Shown in pieces: positions 23,714-34,738 of a stretch of DNA of 64,000 bases. The translations under genes were made by a program, and so were the position numbers. The stretch is taken from the NCBI GenBank assembly GCA_030734395.1, contig JAUZTG010000034.1, forward strand, positions 1,364,001-1,428,000, in the 5' to 3' direction. The notes beneath the pieces were generated by a model. The model was not told where the DNA came from. It saw nothing but the letters and a program-made list of their open reading frames with translations, and made no database searches. This DNA comes from Sarocladium kiliense. Taxonomy: Eukaryota; Ascomycota; Sordariomycetes; Hypocreales; Sarocladiaceae. Position 1 is the stretch's first letter. Each line of letters starts with the position of its first letter.

Positions 23714-24444
23714 ATGGCCACCTCCACAGAGCCCACGCTGTCTCTGACAGTTGACTTCTCGTAAGTGCATCGTCGTGTCTCCTCCACTCCTTGCCGCGAT
23801 GGATCGACAAGGCAAAGCCATCACTTCGAGATACTTCTGGGCATAGCCTAGACCTTGTTTTCTCCCTAGAATTTCAGCCGGCTTCACTATCGTCGTACAG
23901 CACACCTCCTAGGGTTTGGCGAACAGTTGCTGACCCAATGTGACAGAGGTGGTCTTGAGATGCTCTTCTCGGATGAGCGCAGCCACGCCCTCACTGTCCC
24001 CAAGACCAACAAGGATGGCGCTCCTTTCACAATTGCGGATCTGATAGATCACCTTTGTCAACATGTCATGAGAGACACCCGTCAGGAGCTCTTCGTTCTC
24101 GACAACAGCCTGTGAGTTGCTCTTCACTAAGTTCTAAAACAATCCTGCGCCCCCCCCTCTGGCTGCAAGACACACACACACATCATCACCTCGAAAAATG
24201 GAGCGGGCACCCCATACATTTCTTGCTATTAGATATTGGTCAGCGACGTGCATACTGTCTCAGTGGTCATTGTGGCTTTTCATTCGATGCTCGCCGTCCT
24301 CGCAGCTGCTAACGTGGCGCATATAGCCGACCGGGGATCCTTGTCCTCATCAACGACGCAGACTGGGAGCTCGAAGGCGAAGACAAGTACGAGGTCCAGG
24401 ACCGTGATAACATCCTATTCGTCTCAACCTTGCATGGCGGCTAA
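23714..24444 (+). CDS. urm1: Urm1, ubiquitin-related modifier and sulfur carrier
   Basis: Three exons: 23714-23760, 23947-24111, 24327-24444; 109 aa. Urm1 is a beta-grasp protein activated by Uba4 as a C-terminal thiocarboxylate. It supplies sulfur for 2-thiolation of U34 in tRNA and can also be conjugated to proteins under oxidative stress. The joined protein starts MATSTEPTLSLTVDFSGGLE, carries RPGILVLINDADWELEG, and ends ILFVSTLHGG with the required terminal Gly-Gly. Intron 2 is unusually long for the window (215 nt) and includes a CA repeat. Splice joins restore the conserved order exactly. Confidence 0.95.
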
Positions 24445-25421
24445 GACATGCACGGTGTCATTCATCCCAGACTATCTGCCCCAGTTTCCAGAATTGATGC
24501 ATTTCGAAACATTGGATGAGCCAGACCCTTCCCCGAAGTGACGGCTGTCCAATCATGCAGCCATCCGATATGACATCCCAACATCCGACTCTCAGCTGTG
24601 CCAGGTTGCTTCCAGATCAGCTGAAGCACCCATGACTTGCAGCACGGTTGGAAACGGTCACGTTATTCGGCAATTCTTGACTTCTTCACACTAGACGCCG
24701 TTGCATTGTCCCAACCAGCCCGAGGAGGCGCAACCCTTACAACCTCTGTGCTGCCGCACCATAGGTGTGTCTTGCAATCAACGACACACCTGAACCGAGC
24801 TGGAAGGATGAGCGTGCTTCCACGCTGGAGCACTGTCTGTGGCGACTTAGCGACTGTGGCTCCTACTTCTCTCTATGTCAAGGATGATCCTCGACACCGA
24901 TCAACGTGTTCCATGGCTGCGACACTGGACACACCACTGTCTCTTTATGCACCCAACACCGGTGTGACTTACTGAGGCGCACACCCTTGGAGTCTGTAGT
25001 AGGCTCCTGTTCTTATACGCCCTTCTCCGCCCAGAACTTTCCTAGCCAGCGTGCCCATCCCTGCCAACGAGGAGGCAGTGTGGGAACAATGACTCGCCAT
25101 GACTCGCCATGACTGGACGCGCAGGACTGAGAGACTATCAAGCGGTATCTGGGCAAAATACAAAGGGGACTTCCGAACAATGTACCGACCGTTCTTTCCT
25201 GTGATACGCTGCAACGAATCTGATATGATCCGAGCGAGGCTGGCTGCATCCACTGTTATCAAGTCCCATCAATAATCGTCACGTGTTTTCAAAGCAGCCC
25301 AAGCGTCTTGTACTTTCTCTTCGCAATATGTGGTATTCAGTGTGGCTCCTGTAGAGGACACCAATTTCATATGTACACTGTGTGATTGGCATGCTACGTA
25401 CGGCTATCGGGCAAGTATCCC
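24445..25421. other. Convergent intergenic region urm1 / xylanase
   Basis: About 980 bp between convergent genes. It contains a tandem copy of GACTCGCCAT at about 25090-25109. No coding region is supported. Confidence 0.5.
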
Positions 25422-26767
25422 TTATGCCAGTGCGTTCATCAAAGCAGTAAAAGCCGCCTTGGGGTTGAACGAGCGGTCGAAAAGCAGCGGGTTGTCGCTG
25501 GCCCTCCAGCTGTTTCCGTCATCAACACCCCAAACAGTGATGGAGACGCACTTAGGGATGGAGAGACAAGCGTTCATGACGGTAACGTAGTCGTTGGCGC
25601 CAGCTTGGGAGATGTCGAGCTCAGTGATGGCAATCTCCTTGACGTTGGCGGCTGCAAGGGCCCTCAGGGCAGCAGGAACACCAGAGGCTGGGTTCCAACC
25701 ACCAGGTTGAGCAAGATGGCACTGGGAGCCAATACCGTCAATTGGGATGCCCTGGGAAATCCACTTGTTCACGTGGTCGACCATGCCACGGGTGACCTTG
25801 GCGTAGTTGGCGATATCAAGGTTGTAGTCGTTGATGTACAGCTTAGCGTCGGGGTCGGCGGCGCGGGCAGCACGGAAAGCGATGCCGACGAAGTCCTCAC
25901 CGAGCACACGGCTGAAAACGCTGCTTCGGAGGCTACCGTCTTCAGCGAAGATCTCGTTTACAACGTCCCAGTGGGCAATCTTGCCCTTGTAGCGGGTGAC
26001 CATGGTGGTAACATGGTTCTGAATGACCTGGGTGAGAGTGTTGCGATCGTTGATGTTGCTAACCCACTGGGGAAGCTGGGCGTGCCAGAGGAGCGTGTGG
26101 CCTCGCAGCTTCTTACCGTTCGTTTGGGCCCAGTCGACAACGCGGTCAGCGTTGGTGAAGGTGAACTGGTTACGCTGGGCTGCGAGAGAGTCAGCTTGAG
26201 TCGGACCTATTGAGGAGTGGTCAGGGAGGAGAAGACTCACGCTCGATGGCATCCCACTTCATGCTGTTCTCATGAGTGATCTGGCCGAACTGCTCACGGG
26301 CAACCCTGGTATACCCGGCGTTGTTCAGGTGGTAGTGATCCATCTCAGTGCCGAAGAAAGCCTTGCCCTTGGCCCTGAATCTCGCATCGAGGCTGCTGGC
26401 ACTGCCGCCGCCGCCACCACCACCACCGCCGCCGCCTCCGCCTCCGCCTCCACCACCTCCACCAGTGCTAGGAACGCACTGGGAGTACCAGTCACTGGAG
26501 CAACTGTCAGCCTGGACCTATGTTGGTCAAGGTTGAATGGCTTACTTGGAGTACTGGCATGTCGATCCAGATGCACAAGTCGTGGGGCCGCTCCAGCCTT
26601 GGCCGCCGCCTATGAAGAGAAGTCAGAATGGAGAGCATTGAACGGCAATGAAACAGCACTGGATGGATCATTGCTTGCTCATGTGACAACGTACATTGTC
26701 CCCAGAGGGGGGATTGGGCCAAGACTGCCGCAGGGGCGATGGCAAGAAGGAATGCAGGGCTGCGCAT
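25422..26767 (-). CDS. Secreted GH10 endo-1,4-beta-xylanase with N-terminal CBM1
   Basis: Four exons: 26767-26695, 26609-26546, 26503-26241, 26179-25422; 385 aa. It cleaves internal beta-1,4 bonds of xylan outside the cell. A signal peptide (MRSPAFLLAIAPAAVLA) leads to a fungal cellulose-binding CBM1 (WGQCGGQGWSGPTTCASGST, then C..CSSDWYSQC). A run of 20 glycines (codons at 26404-26463) forms the linker. The GH10 barrel follows with HENSMKWDAIEP, the acid/base Glu209 in WDVVNE and the nucleophile Glu320 in ITELDIS. A TATA box (TATATAA, 26862-26856) lies about 90 bp upstream of the ATG. Two CreA-type sites further upstream suggest glucose repression. Confidence 0.94.
26404..26463 (-). repeat. 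GGN trinucleotide repeat encoding Gly20 linker
   Basis: Twenty consecutive glycine codons with mixed third bases (GGC, GGT, GGA) inside the xylanase gene. It is a coding microsatellite that joins the CBM1 to the catalytic domain. On the other strand it reads as a proline run, which is not a gene. Confidence 0.9.
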
Positions 26768-27817
26768 GATGGTCGAGTTTCACAAAGATCAAGGGTGATC
26801 AACGATCGAGCTACACGGAAGGGCAATGATCGCCAGGTCTACAATGGGCTCCTTCTTATATACTCATTGTTTGGTGTGGCCAACTCTTGGTAACATGCCG
26901 ATTAAGTTGATGAAGCCGCCTAACATCTACATTACCTGATTCGCTCGCATGGGTGTCAATCAAACGCACGCTCTAGACCTGGGGCCAAGGACTGTTCGAC
27001 TACAGGCAGAATGACCCCAGGATCTGGAAATGGCAATTGTTGTATCTGCCGGCTGCGATTGCCTCCGAGAAAGCAGCCTACAAGAAGTTAGAGCCTTGTG
27101 ACCCTGGGCGATTTGAGCGCCGATATGTGGTCGGAAATATTTCCTCCAAGGCCTTGGCCTGAGGGGAAACTCGGAGGATGCTACCTCGTTATTGCATTAC
27201 CGCTTTTGTCAACTATGAGCGGCACGAGACAGATGGAGGCAACGACAAGCTTCGCAAATGCTTCTAGAAGACCCAGCGATTTACAAGTTTAGATAGCCGG
27301 AGGCTCCCCACCATTCCTGGATTATGTTGCCGACAATGACTGGCTCTGTGACGAGCTGCAAGCAAGGTTGCAATCTTGTTTCTACGACCCTCATCCTAGC
27401 CTCCTACACACAAGAGCCGCTTGAGGTGAGTGGATGACGCTATATACAAATGGAGACATTACCATGTGTCTTTCTCGTGTGCCTATTGGCGACAGCCGAC
27501 AACAACGCACTCCTCAAGTTTGATGACATGTTTTCTTTATCAGCATCAGAAGGATCGTTGAGCAGACCGGGGTCCTACGTGGGGAACCTATCGTGAATAG
27601 GAAGGTCAGCTATTCTGGAACCTTACCTGAATAGGTGAAAAATGTGAAGATGTAAGACGGCGTTGACACCGTGCTTTGCGACACTCGCGAGTGATGGTTG
27701 GTATAAGAGAGCAGTATCGAGCCATGCTCTTGAATTCGTGAACTTCAACTGATCGCAGTTTGGCTCACACAAATCGTATTCTTTGGCGGCGCGTCGGAGG
27801 CTGACTTTGCAAGAACC
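26768..27817. promoter_or_regulatory. Divergent promoter region xylanase / carboxylesterase
   Basis: About 1.05 kb. On the xylanase side there is a TATA box at 26856-26862. Inverted SYGGRG-type (CreA-like) sites are at 26979-26984 (CTGGGG) and 27015-27020 (CCCCAG), 30 bp apart. Their close inverted pairing is the arrangement usually needed for repression. No gene is seen in this stretch. Confidence 0.5.
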
Positions 27818-29896
27818 ATGTTATTGACAAGCACCCTTGTCTGTTCCCTAGTTGGGATAGGCTTTGCGCATCCGTCACCACGGAGTCTCACATCCGAAGT
27901 TATTATCTTAAGCGATAATGACTTGCAAGGTAAGAGCCGAACGTAACACAACGTATGCGTTCCAATCACTAAGACTCGGCTAGGAGCTGATGGTCCCGGC
28001 AGTGCTTTTGGGGCACTGTACCTCACCCAGAAGCAGTCGCATGAGTCTGCCAAGGCTTCCTGTGAGGCCTTCGGAGAGGACCTGTGGGTTCCTGGCCGTC
28101 ATGCCGGTGCCATTGGCATCATCACTAAGCAACTTGAGAAATCCAATCATACGAAGGCGTGGGTCTCTTCCGGAAGGGGACAGAAACGTGCGGTGACTGC
28201 TTCCGGGAAGCTCGAAGCTATCAAAGGGTCTCCTAAACTGCCTGTCATTTGCTCGCAAAAGGCACCTTACGCGACAGCCTATTCGGCAGACACGAGCAAA
28301 AAGTGGCAAATTGAGGTGCAGTCCAACAATGAGACGCTCGTTGGGTATGTATCCTGGCTGTCACGGGGCCAAGATGTCCTGCTGATATTTTGAGGCAGTT
28401 TTCGGGACCATGTCGCATTCCGTTTCCTGGGCGTTCGCTTCGCACCGGAGCCCAAGCGCTTCGCATACCCAACTTTGCATATCGGATCTGGAGAAGTGGT
28501 AGAGACACTCAAGTCTGGCCCGCGGTGCATGCAAATTGGAGGGGGTTCGGAAGACTGTCTGTGGTTGAACATCTGGACACCTTATGTGCCAGACAAAAGC
28601 TCAACCCAGCCAAAACAACTTAAGCCAGTCATCTTCTGGAACTTCGGTGGTGGATTCTATGAGAACTCAGCTGCTGACCCGAACTTCGATGGCGGAAACA
28701 TAGCATCCCGTGGAGATGTTGTGATGGTTGCAGTCAACTCTCGGGTTCTGTCCTTCGGCTATCTTGCCCTCGATGACGGCGAAACCAATGGAAACTTTGG
28801 TCTTGCTGACCAGATCCTTGCTTTGGATTGGGTCAGAGAACACATTCAGGACTTCGGTGGTGATCCAGAACGCATTACGCTGGTCGGGCAGTCTTCAGGT
28901 GCTGCCTCGACGAGAGCCATTATGGCCTCGCCGAAAGCTGCTGGCAAGTTTGTTGGTGCTATACCGATGAGTGCACCAAGCTACAGAGGATCTGGGTATT
29001 ATTTCACCATTGACGAGCAACTCAAGCTTGTCTCTGAAGAGATCCTCAGTAATACCGGATGTCTCGAAGCGGCCTCTCATTTGGACTGTCTTCGGGATAT
29101 TGATGCTGCCACCCTCATTGAAGCGGGCTCGAACATCGTGATCGGAGAGAACGGTCACGGCTTGATCATTGATGGAACGTATCTGACATCGGAACGGCTG
29201 GACCTGAGCCCTGGTACGAAGGCACCATACCGCCTTATGCTAGGACTTCCTGAAAACGATGGCGACCCGTTCATTACCTTCACGCCCAATATTACAGCTG
29301 ACGATCTAGAAGAGTGGCTTGCCGACCAAGCACTCCCAGTCCCACCTCCACATCTATTCCCTCTCGATGAGAGCCTACATAACGAGACGCTTGCCGTCTA
29401 TCGAGTCGGTGGACGGATCAGAACCGACCAATGGTTCCGCTGCAACAGCCAGGCCACAGCATACGCGGCTCTGGAGAACGAAGTTTTTGATGAAATATAC
29501 TACTTCGAATTTGGCCGCACGTTCCAAACCCCGGATTGGCCCCGGAACGATTTCTGTGAGCCACCTCGCCGACCAGGGTTCCCTGACGGCGATCCAAACG
29601 CTGAGATCGGTTACTCCAAATGTCATTCTGGACAGCTTCTCCTTGTGTTTGGCAATGTCAAGTTCTTCGGTCTGTCATATCGCGGCGAGGGCGACGAAGA
29701 GTTCGAGAAGCAGATTCTAGATACTTGGGCTGCGTTCGTATGGGGTCGTACGCCGAATACTTTCTCGAATTGGAAGCCAGCGGTTAAGGGTAATTTCCAA
29801 GTGGCAGATCTTGACTGGCCTAAGTGGGAAATGATTGGCTTGCGCGACTTGGACGAGTGTGCTTTCTTGGGCGAGCCCCTTGACTACCTTGTGTGA
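27818..29896 (+). CDS. Secreted type-B carboxylesterase/lipase
   Basis: Three exons: 27818-27929, 27984-28344, 28399-29896; 656 aa. It is an alpha/beta-hydrolase of the cholinesterase/type-B carboxylesterase family. A signal peptide (MLLTSTLVCSLVGIGFAHP) precedes a region of about 110 residues with ALYLTQKQSHESAKASCEAF, found in a subset of fungal esterases. The catalytic part shows EDCLWLNIW, the oxyanion loop NFGGGFYENS, the nucleophile elbow VGQSSGAAS (Ser323), and a likely catalytic His in KCHSGQ. Cysteines are placed as in the family. The substrate is not predictable. With the xylanase next to it, attack on plant-polymer or lipid esters is plausible but inferred. Confidence 0.88.
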
Positions 29897-30088
29897 GCAT
29901 ACTGCGACATGCTGCTTACCTCTCTCGACAGTCGTAGAGAGGGCTCACAGACAAGTCAATATACCTTGGTCGAAATCGGAGGCGCATCGAGACAGTCTTA
30001 GGGGCTTTACGACCATCTTCAAACGAGCCACGTAGTGCCCCATAGTCAGACAAGAAAGCAATTTATATTGGCACGATTCCGGGCGCTA

Positions 30089-31431
30089 CTATTTGACGCG
30101 TAGAGGAATACCATAAGCCCTATTGATCTCCTCCTGGCTGTCGAACGAATCGACGTCCCCTCCATTTGACTCAGGTGCGGAGATTGAGCGCACAGTTGAC
30201 CGTGCGCCAGATCGCCCAGCTTGTGTCCCTGGGCCATACGGGTCGTTCGTGATCGGTCGTGAACCATATCGATCTTTGGAGGAGCCGACGAAGGAGCGAA
30301 GGTTGAAGACTCTGCGGAAGAGAGTCCAGGTCATCGGCAGGTTCGCGGTGATCAAGGCGGTCGACGATTCGCGGATGTACCAGAATGTCCATTCTGAGCC
30401 GAAAGGCTGGGTGAAGCTGTAGAACTTGTTGAGGATCGCACATAGGATCTGAGTTCGTGTTAGTATCGGCTGGCTGTGCGTCAGAATCGGAAGGGTGGCT
30501 TACGGTGAATGTACCGAGAGCGAAGACGCCGACAAGAACTGCCTTCTTCTTCAAGGAGATCTGGGATCGGAGGAAGATCGGCATCGGAATAAGGATGATC
30601 ATAATGTCGGACGAGATGTTGAAGACGGTATTCGTGATCAGGTGATTCGTCGCGGCGGAGCATTGGACTTGGAAGGCATGTCAGTAAGTGGAAGATAGTT
30701 ATGGCCAGGCGTGCTCGAGGTTTACCATTATCCGGTGGAACAGCCCAGTACTGGCTGAATGGCCTACACCATACGCCAAGGTACAGAACCTCCATGACGA
30801 CGAAGCTGACAACAACGTAGCCCGCAACGATCTTGACTGCCAGGTTCTGCTTCAGACTCATACTGCGAATGGGGGGTCAGCCTCGTTGCTCCGGAACACA
30901 CATATACAAATCAAGGAAATCATACGTCAAGCGGTTGAACATGATCAAAAGACAGCCCTTTACGAGCCAAATCGTCAAGAGTTGCATCTGCTCGGTGACG
31001 AGAACCATCTTTGATCCAAACTCGCGTTCCGAGATCTCCGCTGGCGTCAGCACGATCTTTTGGCTCGGGTCCAAGAGGTTGCTGTTCGTCCGAGCAATGA
31101 TGTTCATGGTCACCATGAGTACGGTGTCGGTAATCTGCAGGCATTCATGAGTCTTCGTCGTCTATCACAGGCCATGTTAGGTCCATTGCACGCACCATCG
31201 CCAGTAGTATTAAGGCATCATCAAGCTGCAGCTTCCGGATGGAGCCTTGCAGGAGGAGACGCGAGGACCTTGAGACACACGATAGTCAGGCATTTGACGA
31301 TAGTTTGGAAGAAAGACCCGCCGCATAGAGCCAGACAGCAGGTGGATTGGATCGGGAACATACATTCGCATCAGCACCACAACCCAGGTCACCGCATACC
31401 ACGTCCATGATTCTGCCGCGAGTGCCGTCAT
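30089..31431 (-). CDS. SAT4/rhodopsin-domain integral membrane protein
   Basis: Six exons: 31431-31364, 31268-31196, 31134-30926, 30862-30726, 30667-30504, 30448-30089; 336 aa. It is a second member of the fungal SAT4 family. After the first helix (WYAVTWVVVLMRM) comes the KLQLDDALILLAM motif. Further helices include LLTIWLVKGCLLIMFNRLT, GYVVVSFVVMEVLYLGVW followed by the CRPFSQYW motif, and a later QCSAATNHLITNTVFNISSD segment. The C-terminal tail is hydrophilic. Splicing is canonical throughout and the frame closes. Sequence differs strongly from the copy at 6011-7333, so they are not a recent duplicate. Function unknown. Confidence 0.85.
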
Positions 31432-34400
31432 GATGGCGATGTGAACGTTACAGACAGAGACAGCTGTCTGCGAGCATCGATCAAACAAAAGCAAAGAACG
31501 CAGGAAACAACACGATCACATCGAACAACAGATCACGGAGCGAAAGGAGGGTCACAAGAGTGACTTCACGGACCCGGTTCCTGGGGTCGGCCTCTTAAGT
31601 AAAACGCAACCAGCGGTGGATGAACGGCGTTAACAGGATAGGGCTCAGGAAGGGGATTGCATGGCGTCAATACTCCGTACTCAATACAACACAGCGCAGT
31701 GTGGTCCATGCTTTCCAGTAGTCCCTCCACAGTCCACACGTACTGCAACGATAAGAGTGTGGGCGACGAAGCCACAGTGGAGGTCAAGGTTTGAACAAGC
31801 CACCATATCTGGAGTTGCTCCAGTGTGGACATTGGGGTAATCAGGCCTCCTGAGTCTCAAGACGGGATGGTGAATAGCCCCCTTGTCGATGATGTGCTGC
31901 GCTTCTGTTACAAGGGCTGCAGTCTACAAACACATCCGACGAGATAGAGTTCGACATCAGCTTCAAGGGACCCCCCGTGTAAATCTGCCGTACAAAATCC
32001 CACTCGGCCGTCCTGACCGAGTTGCTGCAAGGTCCCAGCGACAAGCCAGTTCGACTCCCCCAATGCAGCAAGGATCAGAGCGCCACCTAGCCCTTAGGTC
32101 CTTGGTCACCAATCGCCCGGAGACCAGCGAGAAACCATGCAGAAAGGGCCGAGTCATGATTTTCCTAGACGGCCACCGTCAAGCCCGAAAGACACAGCTT
32201 CGGGTTCCACCCTTTCAGGGGCCGATGAGCAGCTTTGCCTTTCGGTATCGGATTCGGCCCGCTTTGTCTTGGAGGTGTTCTTATCCTGATCTATTGCCGC
32301 TCCGAGAAGGTTTCGGAGACTGTTGGCTTAAGTGTTGGGATCGGGTAATTTTTCGATGCCATCAAACTCTGATCGGACGGTGGATTCCCTACTACGGAGG
32401 ACACTGTCTCCGATTTCATATGACGACTGCCAAATCGACGTAGGGCCCCCATTGCGTAGCTATTACGGGTACAGCATATGAGGATCAACCTGCGGGTCAA
32501 GCTCCGATCCAGCTGCCTGTCATCGTCGCTCGAGTCAGGGCCCCTGCAGCTCGGCTCAGCTACTCCCCACTCTACCATGTACCGAGCAAATGGAAGCGAA
32601 CATGGAATAATGGAAAAGTGGTTGGGTGGCCAGTGTCATGCTTGGCAGAGCGCCTCACAGGCGAGAGATGGTTGCCAGCCAGGCCTAGCATTAATACCTC
32701 ACCGGCTATGCGACTCTCCTGTGCTGAAGAGGTTGCTGGAAGAAGTGAAGCAACACCACCTTAAACCCAAAGCGTTTCTAGTGCCTGGCAACTAGCTGCA
32801 ACGCCATTTATTATATAGCCAGGGGAGCGCAGCGCTCATGGTCATATAGCTGGGCAGAGTCGGTCCTAAGCCCAGGAGCTACTAGCAACCGCCGAGAGAA
32901 ACGGCCAGACTCAGTTCAACCACACTAAAGGGCTGTCACGCGTAGTGGCTTGCAGCGCGCGCCGTTGAAGTGACAGCTACAGTCCGAAGTCCGAAGCGAG
33001 CGATTCTTATCTAGGAGAAAGCTGGCCACACGCGCTCTCATTCTGGCGTGATCAACTACACCCACGAGCACGGACGTTTTGTAATTGGTAGCTATGTGCC
33101 ACTATTGACATGCAACTTGCTACCCATGAAACGCCATGATTCCTCAGCTTCAGCTCAGCTTCCTAAGCAAGACACTCCATGGCTTGATCCGTGCCATGCC
33201 TACAACGCCATCACACTTCGAGGACCCGCACGGTGCCGGCCGGATGTGGCGAACGCATTCATGCCCAATGGACATGTTGGTACTCCTAGACAATTGCGAA
33301 AGTCGAGAGACGACTGGCGTGGCATGGAATATGAGTTCCGCGATGCAGAGCGCAGCAAATTCTAGGGCGCTGGTGGGAGTATCTTCAATTTAGGGACACG
33401 CTCGGATTCACTCGTATCCGGTGCAAGCCGAACGATCGGCAGCACGTGCGTCACTCACTGGCCGAGGCAAGGTTCAAGCTCTGGAGCAACTTGATACGCG
33501 AGGCCATCAACCTCGTTGCTTGTTGCCAGATGGGCCTGTCTGCTAATAATCTCCTTTTGCCATGTGGCGGCTTGCAGCCAGCCCCTGATAGTCTCTGAGG
33601 GTCTGACCAAGTTCTTGGGATTCCAATCGGGACAATTTATGCGAGAAGGTCCTAAGAAGCTAGCTTGCCTGACCTTTTATCTATATGGCATGACATGAAC
33701 CCTTCAAGATCCACATGGATCACTCATGCCCGCACGGTGGGCTGTTAGAAGATGTAGCCGATCGTTGGGCGGATATACATGGTGGTGCAAAGTGAATCAT
33801 AAACTCCTCGACATAGATGGTTGCAAGCCACAACTCCCATATAGGCTTGGACTGTGCAAAGTACTATCACAATGCACAGACAGTCACAATCTCCTATGAT
33901 CCATGCCCACCTGACCTCCAGGGTGAGAACAGGAAGTACCGAGGCTTGAATCGAATGTCTCCACGAGAGGGGCGACTTAGCGGAATTTCCTGTTCTAAGT
34001 ATCATGGATACAGTCTCTCTTTGCTTCATTCTCTCGGAGTATATGCGTGGAACCTCTGACATTTGCCATCTGTGCAGTCCAACGTTTGCGATGGTTCAAC
34101 CATATGTCCGGGCCGCCACACATATGCATGCCATCAATAAAATGAGAGAGCGTTTCGCCCTTGAAGCAGAATTTCTTGAAGGTCTTCATGAAGCTTGCTT
34201 TAACAAGTGCCACTGCTGAGTTGAGCGCGGCAGTAACTCTCTTCAGTCGTTCTCCAGTCTGAGCAGCCAAGCATGAGCCAATGGGCGGAGAATTGCCACA
34301 CCTGCTTTAACGCCCGCCCGTCCAGCTGAAGACCAGACCACAACATAAGATAGGCTGGTATTTATCAAGGCATTTGTCCTTTGCCCCCACTGGAAGTAGT

Positions 34401-34738
34401 CACGTCGATAAAGTTGCCTGACCACGAGTCTACGAGATATTGCCCTTGGCATTCATGTCACGGTCTTCGCAAACGGCCGACCAAAACATATTCAAGGATT
34501 GACAGTGAAGAGGATGGATCTACATCGTCGACTGGGTCCCAGACTGATGTGTCAATCAAAGCGTCTTCACGCGCATTAGCTTGTAAACTTCAAATTTCAA
34601 GGTCCTATGCGCGGGATTGATACCTAGACTATCAAGCGCGATATTGGTACAATTCCAATCTCCAGCTCCAAGTATGTCTTTTCCCAAATACCACCCGTGG
34701 GCAGTGTAAAAGAGGCACAGCTACGAGGCATTTGAACC
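31432..34738. other. Gene-poor block of 3.3 kb
   Basis: The longest gene-free stretch in the window. All open frames are short and none has a recognisable domain, signal peptide or splice-supported extension. Base composition looks similar to the flanks, so there is no clear AT-rich mutated repeat. I see no terminal repeats or transposase remains. It could hold a non-coding RNA or an old decayed element, but neither can be shown by eye. Confidence 0.45.

Noticed and set aside
25386..26213. Plus frame of 275 codons antisense to the xylanase
   Set aside because: Mirrors the GH10 exon; the minus strand carries the catalytic motifs.
26348..26536. Plus-strand polyproline protein
   Set aside because: It is the reverse reading of the Gly20 linker repeat.
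32040..32065. B-box-like GTTCGACTC suggesting a tRNA
   Set aside because: No matching T-stem, acceptor stem or A box in the expected spacing.
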